Shown in pieces: positions 17,384-25,313 of a stretch of 64,000 bases of DNA (its first letter is position 1; every line of letters starts with the position of its first letter). The translations under genes were made by a program, and so were the position numbers. The notes below the pieces were generated by a model that made no database searches, was not told the origin of the DNA, and saw only the letters and a program-made list of their open reading frames with translations. The DNA comes from Pasteurella sp049670895 (lineage in GTDB: Bacteria > Pseudomonadota > Gammaproteobacteria > Enterobacterales > Pasteurellaceae): assembly GCF_049670895.1 (NCBI RefSeq), contig NZ_CP187170.1. The stretch is one strand, 5' to 3'.

Positions 17384-18382
17384 ATGAGTAAAGCACTTTA
17401 TATTGAAAGAGGAAATAGCGGTTGGGGCGGTCCTTTAACACTACCAGTAGTCGAAGGGAAAAAAGTTGTTTATATGACTGGTGGCACTCGACCAGACATC
17501 GTGGATACCATTGCACAATTAACAGGTTGGGAAGCGGTTGATGGCTTCAAAGAAGGTGAGCCACCTGCCGAAGAAATCGGTATCGCAATCATTGACTGTG
17601 GCGGTACATTACGTTGTGGTTTATATCCAAAACGTCGTATTCCAACCATTAATATTCACGCAACAGGTAAATCAGGTCCGCTTGCACAATATATTGTAGA
17701 AGATATTTATGTTTCAGGCGTTAGACCACAAAACATTCAGTTAATTGATTCAGATGCACCTGCACCACAAGCAGCAGAAACGGTGAAAGAATCAGCCGCA
17801 CCAACTCAGCAATACAAAGAATATGATGCCAATAAAAAAATTACTGAGCAAAGCGACGGTTTATTAGCAAAAATTGGTATTGGTATGGGTTCTATTGTGG
17901 CGGTCTTCTTCCAAGCTGGACGAGACACCATTGACACCGTACTGAAAACAATTTTGCCATTTATGGCGTTCGTTTCAGCCTTAATCGGTATCATCATTGC
18001 ATCTGGTTTAGGGGATTTAGTTGCTCACGGTTTAACACCTTTAGCAAATAGCCCGATTGGACTCGTTACACTGGCATTGATCTGTTCTTTCCCTCTCCTT
18101 TCTCCATTCTTAGGACCAGGGGCGGTCATTGCACAAGTTATCGGTGTTTTAGTGGGTACGCAAATTGGTTTGGGTAATATTCCGCCACACCTAGCACTAC
18201 CTGCATTATTCGCAATTAACGCTCAAGCCGCTTGTGATTTCATCCCAGTAGGCTTATCTATGGCAGAAGCCAAACAAGACACCGTACGTGTTGGTGTCCC
18301 AGCAGTATTAGTGGGTCGTTTCTTAACTGGTGCCCCAACAGTACTCGTAGCATGGTTAGTTTCCGCCTTTATTTATCACTAA
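17384..18382 (+). CDS. srlE: Sorbitol PTS EIIBC component
   Basis: 332 residues: an N-terminal EIIB domain with the probable phosphocysteine C72 in DCGGTLRCG, a linker rich in Ala/Glu near 120-150, and a C-terminal membrane half. Works with SrlA and SrlB to import and phosphorylate sorbitol to sorbitol-6-phosphate. 28 bases after srlA. Confidence 0.93.
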   Translation: MSKALYIERGNSGWGGPLTLPVVEGKKVVYMTGGTRPDIVDTIAQLTGWEAVDGFKEGEPPAEEIGIAIIDCGGTLRCGLYPKRRIPTINIHATGKSGPLAQYIVEDIYVSGVRPQNIQLIDSDAPAPQAAETVKESAAPTQQYKEYDANKKITEQSDGLLAKIGIGMGSIVAVFFQAGRDTIDTVLKTILPFMAFVSALIGIIIASGLGDLVAHGLTPLANSPIGLVTLALICSFPLLSPFLGPGAVIAQVIGVLVGTQIGLGNIPPHLALPALFAINAQAACDFIPVGLSMAEAKQDTVRVGVPAVLVGRFLTGAPTVLVAWLVSAFIYH

Positions 18383-18458
18383 TTCACATAATGGGCGTGT
18401 TGTAATGCGTCCATTATATTTCACTTAACTCAAATTGACACAGGTAAGGATTTTAGTA

Positions 18459-18830
18459 ATGAAGACTCTTTATCAATCTAAATTTACTCAAGTGGGTGAT
18501 TCAGCAAGCGACGCTTTAGAAGACGGCATGTTGATCACTTTTAAACAAGGTGTACCAGCTGATATTGCAGATTACTGCTATATTCTTGAACATGGCGATT
18601 TGCTTGACAATTTACAAGTTGGCGATCAAGTAAATTTTGATGAACACACTTATTACATCACAGCAATCGGTGATGTAGCGAACAAAAACCTTAAAGAACT
18701 CGGTCACGTTACTTGGCGTTTTGACAGTGCAGCAGCAGCGGAATTCCCAGGTAGTGTTCACCTCGAAGGTAGTGCACCAAAAAACGTTGCAGTCGATAGC
18801 GTTTTAGTCATTAAACGTGATGAAAAATAA
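18459..18830 (+). CDS. srlB: Sorbitol PTS EIIA component
   Basis: 123-residue cytosolic EIIA-Gut domain. H45 in YILEHGDLLD is the likely phosphohistidine. The ATG at 18459 (MKTLYQSKFTQVG) with GGTAAGGA upstream is preferred over an in-frame start at 18435. Third gene of the operon. Confidence 0.92.
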   Translation: MKTLYQSKFTQVGDSASDALEDGMLITFKQGVPADIADYCYILEHGDLLDNLQVGDQVNFDEHTYYITAIGDVANKNLKELGHVTWRFDSAAAAEFPGSVHLEGSAPKNVAVDSVLVIKRDEK

Positions 18831-18859
18831 TCCATTTTAATTCTAGAAGGAAAAAAATT

Positions 18860-19639
18860 ATGTCAAAAGTTGCAGTTGTTGTTGGCGGTGGCCAAACATT
18901 AGGTGCCTTCTTATCAGAAGGTCTTGCAGAAGCAGGATACCGTGTTGTTGTTGCTGACCTTAATGGTGATAACGCCAAAAATGTCGCAGCACGTATTAAT
19001 ACTCAACGTGGTGAAGGTCAATCTGTTGGTGTACAAGTGGACGCAGGCGACGAAGCAAGTGTTGAAAACCTTGCACGTGCAGCAGATGAAGCATTCGGAC
19101 GAGTGGATTTACTCGTTTATAGTGCAGGTACTGCGAAAGCCTCTCCAATTTGGGATTTCGAGTTAAAAGATTTCGATCTTTCTGTCAAAGTTAACCTAAC
19201 TGGTTACTTCTTATGTGCGAAACACTTCTCTCGCTTAATGATTCGTGATGGCGTGAAAGGTCGTATTATCCAAATCAACTCTAAATCAGGTAAAGTGGGT
19301 AGTAAATACAACTCAGGTTACAGTGCGGCAAAATTCGGTGGCGTAGGTTTAACACAATCTCTTGCCTTGGATCTTGCTGATCACGGCATTACCGTACATT
19401 CATTAATGTTAGGTAACTTACTCAAATCACCAATGTTCCAATCTTTGATCCCTCAATACGCGAAGAAATTAGGTATTCCTGAAGATCAAGTTGAACAAGT
19501 GTACATTGATAAAGTACCACTTAAACGTGGCTGTGATTATCAAGATGTATTGAACGTATTGAAATTCTACGCAAGCGAAGAAGCATCTTATTGTACTGGT
19601 CAATCAATTAATATCACTGGCGGACAAGTGATGTTCTAA
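18860..19639 (+). CDS. srlD: Sorbitol-6-phosphate 2-dehydrogenase
   Basis: Short-chain dehydrogenase, 259 residues, converting sorbitol-6-phosphate to fructose-6-phosphate with NAD. Nucleotide loop GGGQTLGAF near 9-17, catalytic S141, Y154 and K158 (SGYSAAKFGG). Preceded by AGAAGGAAA. Followed by a long inverted repeat before srlM. Confidence 0.94.
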   Translation: MSKVAVVVGGGQTLGAFLSEGLAEAGYRVVVADLNGDNAKNVAARINTQRGEGQSVGVQVDAGDEASVENLARAADEAFGRVDLLVYSAGTAKASPIWDFELKDFDLSVKVNLTGYFLCAKHFSRLMIRDGVKGRIIQINSKSGKVGSKYNSGYSAAKFGGVGLTQSLALDLADHGITVHSLMLGNLLKSPMFQSLIPQYAKKLGIPEDQVEQVYIDKVPLKRGCDYQDVLNVLKFYASEEASYCTGQSINITGGQVMF

Positions 19640-19655
19640 GCAAACAAAAATGCGG

Positions 19656-19728
19656 TAACTTTTAGCCTTGTTGAAAAAGGGTCATCCATTTCAAAGAGAC
19701 ATCCGATATTAAACTTGGCTAAAAGTTA
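19656..19728 (+). promoter_or_regulatory. Inverted repeat between srlD and srlM
   Basis: Perfect 12-bp arms TAACTTTTAGCC (19656-19667) and GGCTAAAAGTTA (19717-19728) with a 49-base interior that has its own small stem (TTGAAA/TTTCAA). A short T-rich tract follows. May lower expression of the regulator genes or protect the 3' end of the catabolic mRNA. Confidence 0.5.
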
Positions 19729-19748
19729 TTTCAGTTTTTGGAGGATTC

Positions 19749-20117
19749 GTGGATAGCATAACAGTATTGATTTTCTTTGCCGCATTTATGTGGCTAATAC
19801 AAATTATTCTTGGTTGGCGACAAGTCTCGGCGTTTAATCGTGCGTTTATGGCAATTAGTCAAAAAGGTAAAATTTTAACAGGCAGAAACAGTGGGCGTTT
19901 TAATCCCAAGTCTATTATTGTACTGGCCATTGATGATAATCAAACCGTCATTGATAGCTTACAAATGAAAGGACTTTCTGTATTCGCTCGCCCACAAAAA
20001 TGTGAACCAGTCATCGGGTTAAAAGTGGATCAAATTCAACCAGAACAGATTTTCCCGAAAGATAAAAAATCACAATTTGCCTTAAAAATTGCCCTTTCAG
20101 CGTTTCATAGAAGTTAA
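19749..20117 (+). CDS. srlM: Glucitol operon activator SrlM/GutM
   Basis: 122 residues, the usual GutM length. N-terminal membrane-like segment at about 3-20, then the family pattern KGKILTGRNSGRF and LAIDDNQTVIDS. Accessory activator of the sorbitol operon. Starts with the GTG at 19749 after TTTTGGAGGATTC, a good ribosome site. Confidence 0.88.
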   Translation: MDSITVLIFFAAFMWLIQIILGWRQVSAFNRAFMAISQKGKILTGRNSGRFNPKSIIVLAIDDNQTVIDSLQMKGLSVFARPQKCEPVIGLKVDQIQPEQIFPKDKKSQFALKIALSAFHRS

Positions 20118-20198
20118 CTCATCGAGAATGCACATTTTTTTCTTTCAATGAATACACTTTTAATCTTAAAATATTTTATAATACGAGCAGAGCAATAA

Positions 20199-20846
20199 AT
20201 GAAAATAAGTAGCGTGATTTTTGACATGGACGGCGTCATTATTGACTCTGAACCACATTGGGCAAAAGCACAAATTCATGCCTTAGCAGACTTTGATATT
20301 CACATTACAATACAAACCTGTGAGCAACTAACTCGAGGTAAGCGTATTGACGAAATTGCCAGTACTTGGATCCAACATTTTAATTTACCGACGGATACAC
20401 GACAATTAGCAGATAAAATCTTAAATCATGTGTATCAAGCGATTTTGCGAGAAGGTCAGCCAATGTTGGGATTATATGAGTTACTGGATTTCCTGAAAGC
20501 AAAACATATCAAAACGGCAGTGGCTACTTCATCCTCCCCCAAAATCATTCAAGCGGTATTTGATAAGTTAAAATTATGGGATTACTTTGCTCTTCAATGC
20601 AGTGCCGAGCATGAGCAGTTTGGTAAACCCCACCCTGCGGTATATTTAAAAACCATTCAAAAATTGGGCGTTGAAGCAAAAGAATGCCTAGTGATTGAAG
20701 ACAGTGTTATCGGTTTAATTGCCGCTAAAGCAGCAGGGTTGCGTACCTTTATCGTGAATCCTGATTATCAAAATGCCAAGTTTGCCATTGCGGATGCTCA
20801 ATTACCCACATTACTTGATGTGATCAAAAAACTCGAAAATGATTAG
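20199..20846 (+). CDS. hxpB: HAD hexitol-phosphatase-like protein (HxpB/YniC)
   Basis: 215-residue haloacid-dehalogenase phosphatase with nucleophile D9 and acid D11 (FDMDGVIIDSEPHW), TSSS motif II and EDSVIGLIAA motif IV. Closest in feel to E. coli YniC/HxpB, which dephosphorylates 2-deoxyglucose-6-phosphate, sorbitol-6-phosphate and mannitol-1-phosphate. Its place between srlM and srlR fits a role in relieving hexitol-phosphate stress. E. coli has gutQ after srlR instead. Activity on sorbitol-6-phosphate is inference. Confidence 0.75.
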   Translation: MKISSVIFDMDGVIIDSEPHWAKAQIHALADFDIHITIQTCEQLTRGKRIDEIASTWIQHFNLPTDTRQLADKILNHVYQAILREGQPMLGLYELLDFLKAKHIKTAVATSSSPKIIQAVFDKLKLWDYFALQCSAEHEQFGKPHPAVYLKTIQKLGVEAKECLVIEDSVIGLIAAKAAGLRTFIVNPDYQNAKFAIADAQLPTLLDVIKKLEND

Positions 20847-20889
20847 CAGGATAACACAAAAATATGCTCGCTAAGATATAGGAAAAAAC

Positions 20890-21654
20890 ATGAAACCTTT
20901 TGAAAGACAGCAACATATTTTTAATTATTTAATGACTAATGGAAAAACCAAAGTTGATGAATTAGCCACTCATTTTCATCTCACTGGGGCAACAATTCGG
21001 AAAGATCTCACCGCACTGGAAAAGCAAAATAAAGTATTACGAACTTACGGCAGTGTTGTTGCCACACAAAAAGAGCTTGAGCAGGATCCTCCCATTGATT
21101 TTAAAACCAATGTCAACCTCAGCCAAAAACAACGTATTGGGAAAAAAGCGGCAACGCTCATTAACGAGGGGGATTCCATTATTTTTGATGCGGGCAGTAC
21201 CGTGCTTCAGCTCATTCCCAATTTAACTGCATTTGATAATCTGTCTATTATGACAAATAGCCTAACGATTTTTAATGCCGTGTTACAACTCAATAAATCC
21301 TATAACCTCTTAATGTCTGGTGGCTCATTTCGTGAAAAATCCGCCTCCTTCCATGGTTATTTTGCCGAATCTGTTTTCATAGGTTCCACGTTTGATACTT
21401 TATTTATTGGCACCGATGGGCTTGATCTTGAAGTGGGTTTAACCACATTTAACGAAGTGTATCGTGTCAGTTCTTTAATGTGTAATGCGACGAAAAAAAT
21501 CATTGTCCTTGCTGACTCAAGTAAATTTGGACGTAAAACACCGAATATTGTTTGTGGCTTAGAAAAAATTCACACCATTGTAACTGACGATAATTTACCG
21601 AATGAAATGAAAGACAAACTGATTGAAAAAGGGATTGAGGTGATCATTGTTTAA
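20890..21654 (+). CDS. srlR: DeoR-family sorbitol operon repressor
   Basis: 254 residues. N-terminal winged helix-turn-helix at about 5-57 (VDELATHFHLTGATIRKDL), then the DeoR sugar-phosphate-sensing domain (GKKAATLINEGDSIIFDAGSTV, MTNSL, GTDGLD, LADSSKFG). Last gene of the srl operon; expected to repress it in the absence of sorbitol-6-phosphate. No clear terminator follows. Confidence 0.9.
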   Translation: MKPFERQQHIFNYLMTNGKTKVDELATHFHLTGATIRKDLTALEKQNKVLRTYGSVVATQKELEQDPPIDFKTNVNLSQKQRIGKKAATLINEGDSIIFDAGSTVLQLIPNLTAFDNLSIMTNSLTIFNAVLQLNKSYNLLMSGGSFREKSASFHGYFAESVFIGSTFDTLFIGTDGLDLEVGLTTFNEVYRVSSLMCNATKKIIVLADSSKFGRKTPNIVCGLEKIHTIVTDDNLPNEMKDKLIEKGIEVIIV

Positions 21655-21771
21655 GGCATTATGCTTCAGCCTGTTTCACAGAAAGCCGCCATCACTCTCA
21701 CCTCCTCTCCTCGTCATTAAACACCTCGTTGATACAATAAAAAGTGCGATTTCATAGACATAAAGGAAAAT

Positions 21772-21849
21772 ACAGTATAAAAAACACCTCACCCCGTCAT
21801 AACACAGTATAAAAAACTAAAGAAATCAATATAAACAGTTTTTTATACT
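21772..21849. repeat. Three copies of an AGTATAAAAAAC motif upstream of leu
   Basis: ACAGTATAAAAAAC at 21772-21785 and 21804-21817 (32 bp apart, about three turns) and the inverted GTTTTTTATACT at 21838-21849. Lies 50-130 bases upstream of the leu promoter in otherwise AT-rich DNA. Binding factor unknown. Nothing else was seen in 21655-21900. Confidence 0.45.
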
Positions 21850-21901
21850 TAAACCATTCCAAAAAAAAACCATAAAAACAAATTAAACACTGAAATTTTA
21901 T

Positions 21902-21929
21902 TTGACAGCCTTATATTAATCGGTAATAT
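21902..21929 (+). promoter_or_regulatory. leu operon promoter
   Basis: TTGACA (21902-21907), 16-base spacer, TAATAT (21924-21929); predicted start near 21936, giving a leader of about 250 bases before leuA. Confidence 0.7.
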
Positions 21930-21968
21930 GAGAACGTTGCAGTTTTCAAAAAAACAGGATTTTTACTT

Positions 21969-22031
21969 ATGTGTACAACATCTTTTTTCTCTCTCAACCT
22001 CCTCATGCACTCAACATTGTTGTGCGACTAG
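21969..22031 (+). CDS. leuL: leu operon leader peptide
   Basis: 20-codon open frame starting at an ATG 9 bases after AGGA (21956-21959). It encodes LNLLMHSTLL in its second half: five leucines in ten codons, three of them CTC clustered at 21993-22004. Such leucine-rich leaders control leu operons by ribosome-stalling attenuation. It lies between a strong promoter and a terminator-like hairpin, exactly where leuL should be. A different 61-codon frame overlaps it from 21928 but lacks these features. Confidence 0.75.
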   Translation: MCTTSFFSLNLLMHSTLLCD

Positions 22032-22067
22032 GTTGTGGATAAAAAACAGTAAAATATCCGATCAAAC

Positions 22068-22097
22068 AAGACCCGCACAACAGAGCGGGTTTTGTTT
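22068..22097 (+). terminator. leu attenuator terminator
   Basis: Stem AAGACCCGC/GCGGGTTTT with an 8-base loop and following T-rich tract. Its 5' arm and loop (CGCACAAC, 22074-22081) are perfectly complementary to GTTGTGCG (22019-22026) inside leuL, giving a mutually exclusive antiterminator pairing. Confidence 0.7.
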
Positions 22098-22185
22098 TAT
22101 GAAAGTTTTTTAAAAAACACCGCACTTTATACCCTGAACATACAACGCTAAAACAATATGCTAAAAACAAAATAAGGATAACCCT

Positions 22186-23742
22186 ATGGCAAACAACATC
22201 ATTATTTTTGATACGACCTTACGTGATGGCGAACAAGCTTTAAAAGCCAGTCTTACGGTAAAAGAAAAATTACAAATTGCATTGGCTTTAGAACGATTAG
22301 GCGTGGATGTGATGGAAGTGGGTTTTCCGATTTCTTCTGCGGGGGATTTTGAATCTGTACAAACCATTGCTCGTCATATTAAAAATAGTCGTGTGTGTGC
22401 CTTATCTCGTGCAGTGGATAAAGATATTGATGCAGCAGCACAAGCCTTAAAAGTGGCAGAAGCGTTCCGTATTCATACCTTTATTGCAACTTCTGCATTA
22501 CATGTAGAAGCCAAATTACGCCGTACTTTTGAAGATGTCGTCGACATGGCGATCAATGCAGTGAAACGTGCCAGAAACTACACCGATGATGTCGAATTTT
22601 CTTGCGAAGATGCAGGACGTACAGGCGTTGATAATATTTGTCGTATTGTCGAAGCGGCAATTAAAGCGGGGGCAACCACCGTCAATATTCCAGATACGGT
22701 AGGTTACTGTTTGCCTTATCAATATGGCGATATTATTGCTAACGTGATGAATCGTGTGCCGAATATTGACAAAGCCATTATTTCCGTTCATTGCCACAAT
22801 GATTTAGGCATGGCAACCGCTAACTCATTAACAGCGATTCAAAATGGGGCAAGACAAATTGAGTGTACCATTAACGGTATCGGTGAACGTGCGGGCAATA
22901 CAGCTTTGGAAGAAGTGGTGATGGCAATAAAAACTCGCCAAGATATGTTCAACGGCTTAGATACTCGCATTAACACACAAGAAATCCACCGTGTTAGCCA
23001 AATGGTGAGCCAATTATGTAATATGCCAATTCAACCGAATAAAGCGATTGTCGGTGCTAATGCCTTTGCCCACTCTTCAGGCATTCACCAGGATGGTATG
23101 GTAAAACATAAAAATACCTATGAAATTATGTCGCCTGAAAGCATCGGGTTGAAGAAAGAAAAATTAAACTTAACCGCACGTTCTGGACGAGCCGCCGTGA
23201 AAAATCACATGACCGATATGGGTTATCAAGAAAGTGATTATGATTTAGATAAACTTTATGAGGCCTTCTTGAAATTAGCCGATAAAAAAGGACAAGTTTT
23301 TGACTATGATTTAGAAGCCCTTGCCTTTATTGATATGCAACAAGGCGATGAAGATCGCTTAACTTTAGATGTGATCACCTCGCAATGTATCAGCCATTTG
23401 CCTGCCTCAGCCTTTGTGCAAGTGGAATTAGATGGTAAAAAAGTCAGCCAAGTGTCGAATGGAGGTAACGGACCTGTGGATGCCGTTTATAATGCGATCT
23501 TGTCCATTACGGGGTTAAATATCAATATGCTTCACTATAACTTAACTGCGAAAGGTGAAGGGGCTGAAGCCTTAGGGCAAGTGGATATTGTCGTTGAGCA
23601 TGAAGGCAGACGTTTCCACGGGGTTGGTCTTGCTACGGATATTGTAGAATCCTCTGCGAGAGCATTAATTCATGCCATTAATGCCATTTATCGTTCACAA
23701 AAAGTCGCAGATTTAAAATTACATAAAATTGCAGGTGTATAA
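22186..23742 (+). CDS. leuA: 2-isopropylmalate synthase
   Basis: First committed enzyme of leucine synthesis, condensing acetyl-CoA with 2-ketoisovalerate. 518 residues. Catalytic TTLRDGEQ at 10-17, metal site HCHNDLG near 204, and a C-terminal regulatory domain from about 390 that binds leucine. Preceded by ATAAGGATAACCCT. First structural gene of leuABCD. Confidence 0.96.
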   Translation: MANNIIIFDTTLRDGEQALKASLTVKEKLQIALALERLGVDVMEVGFPISSAGDFESVQTIARHIKNSRVCALSRAVDKDIDAAAQALKVAEAFRIHTFIATSALHVEAKLRRTFEDVVDMAINAVKRARNYTDDVEFSCEDAGRTGVDNICRIVEAAIKAGATTVNIPDTVGYCLPYQYGDIIANVMNRVPNIDKAIISVHCHNDLGMATANSLTAIQNGARQIECTINGIGERAGNTALEEVVMAIKTRQDMFNGLDTRINTQEIHRVSQMVSQLCNMPIQPNKAIVGANAFAHSSGIHQDGMVKHKNTYEIMSPESIGLKKEKLNLTARSGRAAVKNHMTDMGYQESDYDLDKLYEAFLKLADKKGQVFDYDLEALAFIDMQQGDEDRLTLDVITSQCISHLPASAFVQVELDGKKVSQVSNGGNGPVDAVYNAILSITGLNINMLHYNLTAKGEGAEALGQVDIVVEHEGRRFHGVGLATDIVESSARALIHAINAIYRSQKVADLKLHKIAGV

Positions 23743-23774
23743 AACTTTTCTAAAAAGCACCGCACTTTTCAACT

Positions 23775-23990
23775 TGCAAATAGGCAGTTTATCCCCGTGT
23801 AAGCTGCCCGAATGAAACGAAATTTTTAGAAAAATAAGGGTGCGTAGCGAAGCGAAGACAATTTATTTTGCGTAAAGAAAATTTCTTTGGAATGAGGAAA
23901 TGCAGTTTAGTCGGGGTGTATTTTTTGCTACTTTGTTGTACAGGCAAAAAGTAGAAAGAGATAGCAACGCAAAGAAAAGTCACAACACTG
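23775..23990. repeat. Probable Pasteurellaceae intergenic repeat element
   Basis: The 310-base leuA-leuB gap holds a Hin uptake signal (23759) and then a stretch whose minus-strand frame (23789-23983) reads ...FLPVQQSSKKYTPTKL... I recall the same peptide recurring as small hypothetical proteins in many Pasteurellaceae genomes, which would make this a dispersed non-coding repeat rather than a gene. No second copy was found in this window, so the call rests on memory. It sits inside an operon on the opposite strand with no ribosome site. Confidence 0.4.
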
Positions 23991-24052
23991 AAAAATTAAA
24001 TTAACACCTACATCCAATACAAGTTCATTAAAAGATAAAAGGAAAAAACCAA

Positions 24053-25132
24053 ATGCAAACATTCAACATCGCCGTATTAAGTGGCGACGGTATCGGTCCA
24101 GAAATCATGGCAGAAGCCATTAAAGTATTAAATGTCGTCCAACAAAAATATGCCTTCAAATTAAACTACCACACTTATGATGTGGGCGGCATTGCCATTG
24201 ATAACCATGGCACACCATTACCTGAAGCTACCTTAAAAGGCTGCGAAGAAAGTGATGCCATTTTATTTGGTTCTGTCGGGGGACCTAAATGGGAAAATTT
24301 ACCGCCTGCCCAACAACCAGAACGTGGTGCTTTATTACCACTACGTAAACACTTTGCTTTGTTCTGTAACTTGCGTCCTGCCACCCTTTACAAAGGCTTA
24401 GAAAAATTTTGCCCATTACGTGCCGATATTGCCGCAACAGGCTTTGATATGGTTACCGTGCGTGAATTAACGGGGGGCATTTATTTTGGTCAACCGAAAG
24501 GACGTGAAGGCGAAGGTGCCAACGAAAAAGCCTTTGATACCGAAGTGTATCATCGCTACGAAATTGAACGCATTGCACGTGTGGCATTTGAAACAGCAAT
24601 GAAACGTCACAAACACGTTACTTCTGTGGATAAGGCAAACGTATTAATGAGTTCGATTCTATGGCGTGAAGTGGTGTGTGAAGTGGCAAAAGATTACCCA
24701 GAAGTGAAATTAGATCATATCTATATTGATAACGCCACCATGCAATTAATCAAACAACCCGCATTTTTTGATGTGCTACTTTGCTCAAATATCTTTGGTG
24801 ATATTATCTCCGATGAATGTGCCATGATCACAGGCTCAATGGGCATGCTACCTTCTGCGAGTTTAAATGAAAAAGGGTTTGGTTTATACGAACCAGCTGG
24901 TGGTTCAGCCCCTGATATTGCTGGCAAAGGTATTGCCAACCCTATTGCACAAATTTTATCTGCAGCCATGATGCTACGTCATAGTTTCAATTTAAACGAT
25001 GCGGCAAATGCCATTGAAAATGCGGTGAAAAAAGTCCTCGCAGAAGGATACCGCACCGCAGACTTAGCCGATGAAGGTCAACCTATTTCTACCCAACAAA
25101 TGGGTGATTTAATCGCACAAGCGGTGAAATAA
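24053..25132 (+). CDS. leuB: 3-isopropylmalate dehydrogenase
   Basis: NAD-dependent oxidative decarboxylase, third step of leucine synthesis, 359 residues. Family stretches GDGIGPEIMAEA, TVRELTGGIYFG and GLYEPAGGSAPDIAGKG are intact. AAAGGAAAAAACC precedes the ATG. The 181-base gap to leuC contains only a Hin uptake signal (25149) and no gene. Confidence 0.96.
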   Translation: MQTFNIAVLSGDGIGPEIMAEAIKVLNVVQQKYAFKLNYHTYDVGGIAIDNHGTPLPEATLKGCEESDAILFGSVGGPKWENLPPAQQPERGALLPLRKHFALFCNLRPATLYKGLEKFCPLRADIAATGFDMVTVRELTGGIYFGQPKGREGEGANEKAFDTEVYHRYEIERIARVAFETAMKRHKHVTSVDKANVLMSSILWREVVCEVAKDYPEVKLDHIYIDNATMQLIKQPAFFDVLLCSNIFGDIISDECAMITGSMGMLPSASLNEKGFGLYEPAGGSAPDIAGKGIANPIAQILSAAMMLRHSFNLNDAANAIENAVKKVLAEGYRTADLADEGQPISTQQMGDLIAQAVK

Positions 25133-25313
25133 AACGTGAAAAAAATTGACCGCACTTTTGTGAATAGGTACACAAAGCCTTTTCAGCGAAGAAAAACAAA
25201 ATTGCAAGGTCGCCTTTCTTCTGTGGCTTTTCTTGACTCAATACAAGGCATGTCACAGAGAAAGCATAAAAAAATAACATCATTAACACCCAAACTTTAT
25301 TAGGAACAACACC

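Noticed and set aside
21928..22113. 61-codon frame in the leu leader
   Set aside because: No ribosome site, reads through the attenuator; the overlapping 20-codon leucine-rich frame fits far better.
23789..23983. 64-codon minus-strand frame between leuA and leuB
   Set aside because: Treated as an intergenic repeat rather than a gene: antisense inside an operon and no ribosome site.
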